From: Chitinophagales bacterium
GTDB taxonomy: Bacteria; Bacteroidota; Bacteroidia; Chitinophagales; UBA10324
NCBI GenBank assembly: GCA_019694975.1
Contig: JAIBAY010000001.1
Location: forward strand, 750,732 to 814,731
DNA length: 64,000 nt
Direction of reading: 5' to 3'
How positions within the stretch are numbered: position 1 is the stretch's first letter; every line of letters starts with the position of its first letter. The notes beneath the pieces were generated by a model. That model had not been told where the DNA came from. It ran no database searches and saw nothing but the letters and a program-made list of their open reading frames with translations. The position numbers and the translations under genes are program-made. This document shows positions 9,704-17,221 of this stretch, in pieces.

Positions 9704-12700
9704 ATGGCAATTTCCAAACAAGAATTTTCTGACTACATAAAACAGTTTCGCTTTCGTGAAATGTTTAATGAAATGGGTTGGGACAACGATACCACCACCA
9801 CTCCCATTGTTGTTGATGCAATCAGTTACGAACTGAAAGCAGTTGCAAGAAAAAGCGGCTTCAAAATATTGTTGTGCAACACCACCGACAAAAACATTCC
9901 TGATTACAGCACACGAAAAAAAATTGAAACAAAAGTTACCAAATCTTTTCAAGAACATCTGCTCATTTTCACCGATGCAAAAAAACAAGAACAGATTTGG
10001 CAGTTGGTAGTGAGGCACACAGGCAAACCAAGCAAAATAACCGAAACCCGTTACCATATTTCGCAAGACCCCGAACTGCTTTATCAGCGAGCCGCAGGAA
10101 TTTTCTTTGAACTGGATGAAGAAGAACACATCAACATTATTGATGTAACAAAACGGGTAACAGAAAATTTTCATCAGAACAACGAGAGAGTTACCAAACA
10201 GTTTTACGACAAGTTCAAACAGCAGCACACTTCTTTTTTGAAGTTCATAAAAGGCATTGATGAAAAAGTAAATCAGGAGTGGTATGCTTCGCTCATGCTG
10301 AACCGACTGATGTTTTGCTACTTCATTCAGAAGAAAGGTTTCTTAGACAACAACAAAAATTATTTGAGTGATAAACTCAAAGAGTGTCAGAAGAAAAAAG
10401 GCAAGGACAAATTCTATTCTTTCTACCGAAACTTTTTGCTGCATTTATTTCATGATGGTTTGGGAGCACCCGACCACAGCAAAAAGCTGACAGATGAAAT
10501 CGGAAAAATTCCTTACCTCAATGGTGGTTTGTTTGACGAACACGAACTGGAAAAGAACCACAGCAAAATTGAAATTGACGACAAAGCATTTGAAAAAATA
10601 TTTGAATTCTTTGACCAATACGAATGGCACTTGGACACACGGCACACCGCAAGCGGCAAAGACATTAACCCCGATGTGATTGGTTACATCTTTGAAAAAT
10701 ATATTAACGACCGTGCCGACATGGGTGCTTATTACACCAAGGAAGATATTACCGATTACATCAGCAAGAATTGCATTCTTCCTTTTTTGTTTGACGAAAC
10801 AAAACGGCAGCAACCAAAAGCATTTAATGCTGATGCTGAAATTTGGAAAGCAGTAAAAGAGAGCAGCGACAAATACATTTACGATGCAGTAAAAAAAGGA
10901 GCAGAAGAAAAACTTCCGAAAGAAATTGCAGACGGAATAAAAAACATTTCGGCACGAACCGAATGGAACAAACCCGCACCGGAAAATTTTTCATTGCCAA
11001 CAGAAATTTGGAGAGAAGTAGTTGACCGCAGAAACCGCTACACCGAAATAAAAAACAAGATTGAAAAAAGCGAAGTAACAGCCATCAATGATTTTATTAC
11101 TTACAACTTAAACATTCGGCAGTTTGCTATTGACAGCATTGCCAACACCAACGACCCTGAATTTTTAAAAGCATTTTACAAAGCACTCAACAGCGTTACC
11201 ATCATTGACCCTACTTGTGGCAGTGGTGCATTTCTGTTTGCTGCAATGAATATTCTGGAAGAACTTTATGAGCAGTGCATACAGCGTATGCAAAACTTTG
11301 TGAGTGATGCACCCAAAGGAAAATATAAATTCTTTGAAGAAACCATTGCACAGGTAACAGCACACGAACACCCGAACCTGCAATACTTCATTTACAAAAA
11401 TATTATCCTTCGGAATCTTTACGGAGTGGACATCATGAAAGAAGCCGTTGAGATTGCCAAACTTCGTTTGTTTTTAAAGTTGGTTGCAACCGTTGAAGCT
11501 AATTACCGCAAACCCAATTTGGGTTTAGAACCATTGCCCGATATTGATTTTAATATTCGCAGCGGAAATACTTTGGTTGGTTTTGCAACAGAAGCAGAAC
11601 TGACAAAAGGTTTGGCTTATACCCTTGACGGTGTGCTTGCACAACCAGTGATTGAAGAAAAATGTGATGTGGTTGCAAAAGCATTTTCACGATACAAAGA
11701 AATTCAACTTTCTTATGGTGATGATTACAAGGCATTCAAAAAAGCAAAAGATGATTTGCAAAGACGATTGAAGGAATTAAACCACGAATTAAATTTGCTT
11801 TTACACAAACAAGCCGAAGGATTGAAATTTGAAAAATGGTTAGAGAGTTACCAGCCCTTTCATTGGTTTGCGGAGTTCTATGAAATTGTAAGCGGCAACA
11901 AGGGCTTTAATATTATAATTGGAAATCCGCCTTATGTTGTTTACACCGCTGCATCATATCAATATAAAGTCAAAGGTTACGACACTTTGACTTGTGCTAA
12001 TCTTTATGCCTTCTGTTGTGAAAGGTCATTCAAAATAATGAACACCACTGGGAGATTTGGAATGATAATTCCCAACAGCAGTATTTCAGCAGACAAATTA
12101 GAACCACTTCAAAAGATTATTACCAAAGAAAAAAATACTTGGATTAGCAATTACGCTTGGAGACCAGCTAAACTTTTTGAAGGTGCAAATATGTTGCTTG
12201 CAATTGTACTTTCATCAAAGAGTGAGAAGAAGAATGTAATGACAACTATTTATCACAAATGGTATAACGATTATAGAGATTCTCTATTTGAAAATTTGAC
12301 TTATCGCAACGCAACTGAAATAATTCAAAGCGGAACTATTCCTAAAATTCCATCAGAAATATTTTACACAATCAATACTAAACTGAAAAAGGAATCTGGA
12401 AAATCCACCATTAAAAACTATTTCTTGAATCAACCGAATTCACACAAATTTTTTTATTTCAGAGCAGTGCTGTATTGGGTGAAAATTCTTGAGAAAGCAC
12501 CAATATTTAGAGAAGATGGAAAACAAACTACTACAGGTGAAATGAAACCTGTTTATGTTGAAAGTGATGATTTGAAATACATTTTGGTTTCACTGCTTTC
12601 TTCCACAGCTTATTTTATTCATTACATAACATGGTCAAGTTGTCAAGTAATTAATAGTCGTGATTTTGAATTTCCTTTTAACCTTGAAAAACTAAACGAT

Positions 12701-12976
12701 GCATCAAGAAAGAAATTAGCAAAGTTTGGCAAGGAGTTGCAAAAAGACCTACAAGAAAATAGCACAGTAAATTTGAGAAACTATTCTGCTAAAGGCAGAA
12801 CTTTTAAAATGGAGAAGCAATACTTCTACATTAAGAAATCAAAATCAATCATTGACAAAATTGACGAAGTGCTTGCGGAACATTATGGATTTACTGACGA
12901 AGAACTTGACTTTATAATTAACTATGATATTAAATACAGAATGGGCAAGGAATCAGAAAACGGAGAAGAAGAATGA
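9704..12976 (+). CDS. Eco57I/PglX-like N6-adenine DNA methyltransferase with specificity region
   Basis: The 1090-residue protein shows the SAM-binding motif I DPTCGSGAF (D502-P-T-C-G-S-G) and the catalytic motif IV NPPY at 741-744. This is the order seen in gamma-type adenine methyltransferases. The long spacing between them and the upstream GAYYTKEDITDYI segment near residue 345 match Eco57I/PglX-type enzymes. Residues ~790-1040 probably form the target-recognition domain. No nuclease motif is evident in this chain; cleavage would come from the PLD domain of the preceding gene. The stop overlaps the next start by four bases (ATGA), implying translational coupling. Likely role: it methylates self DNA at a specific site and gives the helicase-nuclease its specificity. 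Confidence 0.88.
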   Translation: MAISKQEFSDYIKQFRFREMFNEMGWDNDTTTTPIVVDAISYELKAVARKSGFKILLCNTTDKNIPDYSTRKKIETKVTKSFQEHLLIFTDAKKQEQIWQLVVRHTGKPSKITETRYHISQDPELLYQRAAGIFFELDEEEHINIIDVTKRVTENFHQNNERVTKQFYDKFKQQHTSFLKFIKGIDEKVNQEWYASLMLNRLMFCYFIQKKGFLDNNKNYLSDKLKECQKKKGKDKFYSFYRNFLLHLFHDGLGAPDHSKKLTDEIGKIPYLNGGLFDEHELEKNHSKIEIDDKAFEKIFEFFDQYEWHLDTRHTASGKDINPDVIGYIFEKYINDRADMGAYYTKEDITDYISKNCILPFLFDETKRQQPKAFNADAEIWKAVKESSDKYIYDAVKKGAEEKLPKEIADGIKNISARTEWNKPAPENFSLPTEIWREVVDRRNRYTEIKNKIEKSEVTAINDFITYNLNIRQFAIDSIANTNDPEFLKAFYKALNSVTIIDPTCGSGAFLFAAMNILEELYEQCIQRMQNFVSDAPKGKYKFFEETIAQVTAHEHPNLQYFIYKNIILRNLYGVDIMKEAVEIAKLRLFLKLVATVEANYRKPNLGLEPLPDIDFNIRSGNTLVGFATEAELTKGLAYTLDGVLAQPVIEEKCDVVAKAFSRYKEIQLSYGDDYKAFKKAKDDLQRRLKELNHELNLLLHKQAEGLKFEKWLESYQPFHWFAEFYEIVSGNKGFNIIIGNPPYVVYTAASYQYKVKGYDTLTCANLYAFCCERSFKIMNTTGRFGMIIPNSSISADKLEPLQKIITKEKNTWISNYAWRPAKLFEGANMLLAIVLSSKSEKKNVMTTIYHKWYNDYRDSLFENLTYRNATEIIQSGTIPKIPSEIFYTINTKLKKESGKSTIKNYFLNQPNSHKFFYFRAVLYWVKILEKAPIFREDGKQTTTGEMKPVYVESDDLKYILVSLLSSTAYFIHYITWSSCQVINSRDFEFPFNLEKLNDASRKKLAKFGKELQKDLQENSTVNLRNYSAKGRTFKMEKQYFYIKKSKSIIDKIDEVLAEHYGFTDEELDFIINYDIKYRMGKESENGEEE

Positions 12977-13542
12977 GTAAGCACAACAACAAATGGATTC
13001 ATGGTGTTACCAATCTTGTAATGCCACCACCGCCTAAAGGTTTTATGGAGGTAGTAGGAATTTATTATTTGAGTTTGGTGCTTGATAAAAATGTAGGCGA
13101 AGAAGTTGTGCTCATCATTTTTGACCCAACAGATTTCATTCATGATTTGAGAGCAGTTGAGCCGTTTCGTTTTTTAACAAGCAGTGTTGCAGTCAATACT
13201 AATTTTGGACCTGTTTACAGTTTCATCTTTTGGGTTGCACAGGCAAATGATGTAAACCAATCGTTCGTAATTTTTGATAAGCCACTTGACATTTCAAGAC
13301 CAACAATGATTGAACCTTGGAGAAAGTTGGCAAACCAAACACACTTGCATTTGCTTCTGGTGAGTAAAAATTATGAGGTAGAAGGTTTCTATGAATTTGA
13401 AAACAACTTTGGCTTTGATGAAGCAGTTGACACTATTTCGCAATTAGATGCAACAAGAGTAAAGGACTTTGCAAAAGCAGAGCAGGAATATTTTAATGAT
13501 TATGCATTGGAAGATTTGTATAAGATGGTAAAAAATTCGTGA
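12973..13542 (+). CDS. Unknown 189-residue protein coupled to the methyltransferase
   Basis: I do not recognise this family. The start codon overlaps the methyltransferase stop (ATGA), so it is made in fixed ratio to the enzyme. The protein is soluble by sequence, with no signal peptide. It alternates hydrophobic strands (VVGIYYLSLVL, EEVVLIIFDP, LHLLLVSKNYEV) with acidic segments and ends in a charged helix (AKAEQEYFNDYALEDLYKMVKN). It could be a small alpha/beta subunit of the restriction complex or an anti-toxin-like regulator. Both are guesses from position only. No catalytic motif is visible. Confidence 0.75.
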   Translation: MSKHNNKWIHGVTNLVMPPPPKGFMEVVGIYYLSLVLDKNVGEEVVLIIFDPTDFIHDLRAVEPFRFLTSSVAVNTNFGPVYSFIFWVAQANDVNQSFVIFDKPLDISRPTMIEPWRKLANQTHLHLLLVSKNYEVEGFYEFENNFGFDEAVDTISQLDATRVKDFAKAEQEYFNDYALEDLYKMVKNS

Positions 13543-13588
13543 TGAAATTCACGACACAATATTTTAATTGATTAATCTTGCAAAATAA

Positions 13589-14881
13589 ATGACAGCAGTA
13601 GTAGGCATATTAAACAAACAGGCAGTTGCACTTGCAGCGGACAGTGCTGTTACCATTTCAGGCAGCAACAACCGAAAAATATTTAACAGAGCCAACAAGG
13701 TTTTTACTCTTTCAAAATATCATCCTGTTGGAGTGATGCTTTACAATTCGGCTTCGTTCATGGCAACACCATGGGAAACAATCATCAAAACATACAGGAA
13801 AAAGTTGGGCAAAGATTCATTCCCCACAGTAAAAGCGTATCAAGATGATTTCATTCAATTTCTCCATGAGAAGAATTTATTTTCAGATGAAGCGACTCAG
13901 AAAAATTTTCTTTTCAGTTTTTGCTTTTCAATGATTGATGTGATTACAAAAGATGCAGTGAGAGCACACCGAAATCTTTTACAAAACCCCACATATGAAA
14001 ATCAACAGCAGATTATTGACTTGCTTGATGCGAAAGCAGATGAAGTAACTCAGCAACTTGAAACGAACCTTGAAATTTGTGAAGAGTTTGAAAATTATAC
14101 TTTGGAAAATTTCAGTGCCTTTGCTGATGATTTGTATGCTGAAGTGATATCACAAGAATTTACAAACAACGGATTTGTACTTCCACCAGAACTGATTACC
14201 AAATTCAAAAGCATCTTGCATCAGTATCTCAGGCGAAAAGAAGCGTTCACGAATTTTACAGGACTTGTGTTTGTAGGTTTTGGCGAAGAAGAAATTTATC
14301 CGCAGTTGTTACCTGTAAACATTTCACTTGCTGTTCAGCAACGACTCAGGTATTTTGCCGACACAAATAACGAAGCATCCATTTCAAACTTAGCACAAGG
14401 AGCAATCAGACCATTTGCACAAACAGATGTGATTGATACTATCCTCACAGGAATTGACCCGACATTAGACAATACTTATTTGAAAAATTTCGTTTCTGCT
14501 TTTACAAAATACAATCAGGAAATCCTGGGAATAATCGGAGATGCAAACCCAGAACTTGCTGCCCAAATTCAAGGACTTGATGTAAATGCACTTGCAGAAG
14601 CATATGCAGCAAAGAACAATGAGACAAAGCGTTCCAACTACATTGACCCGTTGATGAATGCAGTGAGCAATCTCTCAAAAGAAGACCTTGCAGAAATGGC
14701 AGAGAGTTTAATCTACTTGACCTACCTAAAAAGAAGAATTACCTTTGCAGAAGAAAGTGTAGGAGGTCCAGTGGATGTTGCGATAATTTCAAAGGGAGAT
14801 GGTTTCATTTGGATAAAAAGAAAACACTACTTTAGACAAGAATTGAATCAGCATTTTTTAGACAACTACTTTAATACATAA
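13589..14881 (+). CDS. Proteasome/HslV-like N-terminal-nucleophile hydrolase
   Basis: The 430-residue protein starts M-T-A-V-V-G-I-L...AVALAADSAVTI...NRANKVF. Removing the initiator Met would expose Thr2. Counting it as Thr1, the Asp of AADS falls at position 17, as in HslV. A Lys (K37) sits in the place of HslV K33, displaced by a three-residue insert. This matches the Thr1/Asp17/Lys33 triad of proteasome-type proteases, which is seen directly in the sequence. The remaining ~330 residues are helical and not recognised; no such tail exists in HslV. It follows the restriction genes by 46 bases and precedes a small gene by five. A protease-type effector or regulator in the island is inferred. 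Confidence 0.7.
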   Translation: MTAVVGILNKQAVALAADSAVTISGSNNRKIFNRANKVFTLSKYHPVGVMLYNSASFMATPWETIIKTYRKKLGKDSFPTVKAYQDDFIQFLHEKNLFSDEATQKNFLFSFCFSMIDVITKDAVRAHRNLLQNPTYENQQQIIDLLDAKADEVTQQLETNLEICEEFENYTLENFSAFADDLYAEVISQEFTNNGFVLPPELITKFKSILHQYLRRKEAFTNFTGLVFVGFGEEEIYPQLLPVNISLAVQQRLRYFADTNNEASISNLAQGAIRPFAQTDVIDTILTGIDPTLDNTYLKNFVSAFTKYNQEILGIIGDANPELAAQIQGLDVNALAEAYAAKNNETKRSNYIDPLMNAVSNLSKEDLAEMAESLIYLTYLKRRITFAEESVGGPVDVAIISKGDGFIWIKRKHYFRQELNQHFLDNYFNT

Positions 14882-14886
14882 ACAAT

Positions 14887-15105
14887 ATGAACTTGATAAC
14901 ATTTCATGCAGACGAAAATCAGAGTTTCAATTCAGAGAGAAATATTCTTTCTGCATTCAAACAACATTCTGACAAACCAAAAGAAATCAAACAGGGAATG
15001 TCTCCAGATGAAATTGCTGACATTGTTTCAGACCGTTTGATTGAAGTTGTAAGGCATCAGTTTGAAGAAGCAAAAAAGCAATTTCAGGCAAAGGCGAAGA
15101 AATGA
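14887..15105 (+). CDS. Small charged protein of unknown function
   Basis: This is a 72-residue, mostly helical protein that begins five bases after the proteasome-like gene, so the two are almost certainly co-translated. The C-terminal half (IADIVSDRLIEVVRHQFEEAKKQFQAKAKK) is an amphipathic, coiled-coil-like helix rich in Glu and Lys. No family is recognised. A partner, adaptor or inhibitor of the upstream Ntn-type protein is a reasonable guess. A strong hairpin terminator follows at 15128. Confidence 0.6.
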   Translation: MNLITFHADENQSFNSERNILSAFKQHSDKPKEIKQGMSPDEIADIVSDRLIEVVRHQFEEAKKQFQAKAKK

Positions 15106-15127
15106 TTCTCTCAAATAATTATTTTTG

Positions 15128-15155
15128 AAGGTCGGTTCACCCGACCTTTTTTATT
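15128..15155 (+). terminator. Rho-independent terminator
   Basis: An eight-base perfect stem AAGGTCGG/CCGACCTT with a five-base loop is followed by a run of T (TTTTTTATTT). It ends the island operon after the 72-residue gene. It sits only about eight bases before the start codon of the next gene, which is odd and could indicate attenuation of that gene. Confidence 0.85.
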
Positions 15156-15159
15156 TACG

Positions 15160-15624
15160 ATGGAAATATCAAATCAAATTGGTAACAAAGAAATTCTAAA
15201 GCAGCACAAGACAGCTTTTTTGTGCAGCCGAAAAGTTCCTGCATCAGTTGTATTGAAGTGTTACGATTGGGCAATTGAGCAAAGAGAGAAAGGTAATTGC
15301 ATCATCAGTGGTTTTCATTCGCAATTAGAAAAAGATGTTTTGCATTATTTACTCAAAGGCAATCAGCCGATAATTGTTGCACTGGCAAGAGGAATGAAAA
15401 AAAAAGTGGAAGAAGAATTTCAGAAACCAATTGAGCAGGGCAGAATGTTAATCGTAACTCCGTTTAATGAAAAAGTAAAACGGGTAACAGAAAAAACCGC
15501 AGCAACAAGAAACAAAATGATGATTGAACTTGCAGACAACATCACAGTCGGTTACGCAAGCGAAGAAGGAAATTTGAAAAAGCAGTTGAAAGAATCAGAT
15601 AAGAAAATAAATTACATCTCTTGA
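15160..15624 (+). CDS. DprA/SLOG-like nucleotide-binding protein
   Basis: The 154-residue protein resembles the Rossmann-like SLOG fold of DprA. An early FLCSRKVPASVV segment corresponds to the G-S-R phosphate-binding loop. It is followed by NCIISGFHSQLEKDVLHYLL, in the place of DprA's SG.A.GID..AH..AL. A third strand, PIIVALARGM, comes next. It is much shorter than DprA (about 290-370 residues), lacking SAM and winged-helix domains. SLOG proteins often bind or process nucleotide signals or DNA ends in defence systems (family knowledge). It lies behind a terminator with almost no leader, so its expression must rely on read-through or a promoter inside the preceding gene. Its exact role here is unknown. 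Confidence 0.7.
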   Translation: MEISNQIGNKEILKQHKTAFLCSRKVPASVVLKCYDWAIEQREKGNCIISGFHSQLEKDVLHYLLKGNQPIIVALARGMKKKVEEEFQKPIEQGRMLIVTPFNEKVKRVTEKTAATRNKMMIELADNITVGYASEEGNLKKQLKESDKKINYIS

Positions 15625-15650
15625 AATAACCAACGCACATTCCAAGCACA

Positions 15651-15697
15651 CTCTTAAAAAACGCACAAGCCAAAACTGAAAGCATTTTTTTTAAGAG
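15651..15697 (+). terminator. Candidate AT-rich hairpin after the SLOG-like gene
   Basis: The arms CTCTTAAAAAA and TTTTTTAAGAG pair perfectly over 11 bases with a 25-base loop. T-rich sequence is inside the 3' arm. It lies 27 bases beyond the stop of the SLOG-like gene and may end transcription of the island. Confidence 0.45.
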
Positions 15698-15700
15698 AGT

Positions 15701-15879
15701 ATTTTCTTCTCCCGCCCAAGAAAAATTTTGGCCAACCCTTCTTTTTTTAAGAAATTATTTTCGCTAACGCATGGGCTTACAGTAATCAGGGCAAGTTCTG
15801 CTTCTAATCTAAATCTCTTCTCCGACGGTGTGTGCGGCATCGACACGACACATCTTCAGACAGGCAGAAGGGCATCTGG
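15701..15879. other. Non-coding right margin of the island
   Basis: About 180 bases between the hairpin and palindrome copy B carry no recognisable gene. A frame from 15728 runs through this stretch, the palindrome and the DUF6544 remnant, but only its last ~45 codons look coding. Confidence 0.5.
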
Positions 15880-16009
15880 TAACAAGGGGTTTATGAAATT
15901 GGCGGTTCAGTGGTTAAATCAAGTTCAGTTTTCAAATCAAACTTTCGTGCAGGTTGACAGTTTTGTGCTTCGTATTCGCCACCTTCGTCAAGCCCCGAAA
16001 CGGTCAACG
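15880..16009 (+). repeat. Palindromic attC-like repeat, copy B
   Basis: This 130-nt element starts TAACAAGGGGTTTATGAAAT and ends AAGCCCCGAAACGGTCAACG. It aligns without gaps to copy A on the opposite strand. Matches are concentrated at the two ends, while the middle has diverged. The arms GGGG.TT.(n)TGGCG and CGCCA.(n)AA.CCCC pair with each other. It lies at the right end of the island, exactly where the interrupted gene resumes, so it probably marks the recombination site used for insertion (inference). Confidence 0.55.
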
Positions 16010-16144
16010 CCGCTGCGTGATTATAAAATGAACGGCGGCGTTAACATCATGTCCTATGGTGAAGCAGTATGGCATTATCCGGACGGTAATTTTGTATACG
16101 GAAAATTTCACCTGAAGAGTACTGCATACCATGTGCAGGAATAG
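16003..16144 (+). pseudogene. DUF6544-like protein, 3' part of the broken gene
   Basis: The frame STPLRDYKMNGG, YGEAVWHYPDGN and FVYGKFHLKS, ending HVQE and stop, is the C-terminal segment expected for the family whose 5' part lies at 5119-6060. The intervening ~10 kb is the defence island. There is no start codon or promoter of its own, and the upstream codons in this frame come from the palindrome. It is therefore a remnant, not a gene. Confidence 0.7.
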
Positions 16145-16183
16145 CCGTGCACCATGCTGCTATTGCGTGCCTTCTTATTTACA

Positions 16184-17221
16184 TCAGCAGATACGCGGTA
16201 GTTGCTCACCCTGCAGGTAGCTCACCATGCGTTTCCCGCCAATGGCACTCCTGAGTATAACTTTTCCCGGTTGCGTTGTGGTTACTTCGCCGATGACAGC
16301 GGCATGCAATCCGTTCTCATCTGCTCTCAATTCATCAACAAAACTTTCCGCTATATCTTTCGCCACCACAGCCACAAATATTCCTTCATTGGCAATATAC
16401 AACGGATCGAGGCCGAGCATTTCACAGGCGCCCGCCACCTGCGCATCTACCGGAAGCGCCGTTTCATGGAGCTCATACGTCAGTTGATTCAACCCGGCAA
16501 TTTCATTCAATACACTGGCAAGGCCTCCCCTCGTCGGATCGCGCAGAAATTTTATGGAGCGGCCAAAACGGTGCAGGAGCTTCATCACCGTACGATGAAG
16601 CGCAGCGGTGTCGCTTTTCACGGTAGTTTCAAATTCCAACCCATTGCGCAAACTCATGATGGCAATGCCATGATTTGCAAGCCGGCCGCTGATGATGATC
16701 TGATCACCTGCAGCAATATTGCTGTGATGAATGGCCGCCTGCGGATGAATGATGCCGATTCCTGATGAATTGATGAAGATCTTATCTCCCTTTCCTTTCT
16801 CTACCACCTTAGTGTCGCCGGTTATGATCATGACACCGGCTGCTGCAGCTGCATCACGGATGCTCACCAGCACCTGCCAGAATTCCGTCATTGGCAACCC
16901 TTCTTCGAGGATAAATGCCAGTGACAGATACTTCGCCTCGGCGCCGCACATGGCAAGGTCATTCACGGTTCCATTCACGGCGAGGTCGCCGATATTTCCG
17001 CCCGGAAAAAAAACCGGTGTAACAACATAGCTGTCGGTACTGAATGCAACCTTGCCATTTAGTGAAAAAGAAGCACCATCATGTTGCTGGCTGAGCAAAT
17101 CATTTTTAAAAAGGTTGAACACACCGCTTTGTAATAACCGGTGCGTCAGCAGGCCGCCACTGCCATGACCCATGGTGATGGTATCAAAATCAAAGGATGG
17201 CATCGGGCATTCAAACTTCAT
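16184..17221 (-). CDS. hypE: Hydrogenase maturation protein HypE (carbamoyl dehydratase)
   Basis: The 345-residue protein belongs to the PurM/HypE family. An early MGHGSGGLLTHRLL segment is the ATP-binding start, and DSYVVTPVFFPGGNIGDLAVNGTVND follows. It ends in the diagnostic PRIC, whose C-terminal Cys receives the carbamoyl group from HypF and is dehydrated to a thiocyanate, the cyanide source for the NiFe(CN)2CO centre. It overlaps the end of hypD by 11 bases and is the last gene of the leftward hypB-F-C-D-E operon. Confidence 0.95.
   Translation of the reverse strand: MKFECPMPSFDFDTITMGHGSGGLLTHRLLQSGVFNLFKNDLLSQQHDGASFSLNGKVAFSTDSYVVTPVFFPGGNIGDLAVNGTVNDLAMCGAEAKYLSLAFILEEGLPMTEFWQVLVSIRDAAAAAGVMIITGDTKVVEKGKGDKIFINSSGIGIIHPQAAIHHSNIAAGDQIIISGRLANHGIAIMSLRNGLEFETTVKSDTAALHRTVMKLLHRFGRSIKFLRDPTRGGLASVLNEIAGLNQLTYELHETALPVDAQVAGACEMLGLDPLYIANEGIFVAVVAKDIAESFVDELRADENGLHAAVIGEVTTTQPGKVILRSAIGGKRMVSYLQGEQLPRIC

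Larger units (their letters stand above)
6046..16002 (+). mobile_element. About 10-kb defence-type island inserted into the DUF6544-like gene
   Basis: The left boundary is placed where the DUF6544-like reading frame is lost (about 6046). The right boundary is where it resumes (about 16000-16003, STPLRDYK...). The block is clearly richer in A/T than both flanks (a sampled 60-nt line at 7201 is 38% G+C). It carries six same-strand genes, five of which look like defence or accessory functions. The right end coincides with palindrome copy B. No transposase, integrase or tRNA target is visible, so the mobilising machinery is unknown. Boundaries are estimates good to about ten bases. Confidence 0.65.

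Noticed and set aside
9695..10228. 177-codon minus-strand frame opposite the methyltransferase
   Set aside because: It is a shadow of the strongly supported adenine methyltransferase, with Phe/Cys-rich composition and no family.
15728..16144. Apparent 138-codon gene on the plus strand
   Set aside because: The first ~90 codons run through non-coding DNA and palindrome B; only the last ~45 codons match a known family, and those belong to the split DUF6544-like gene.
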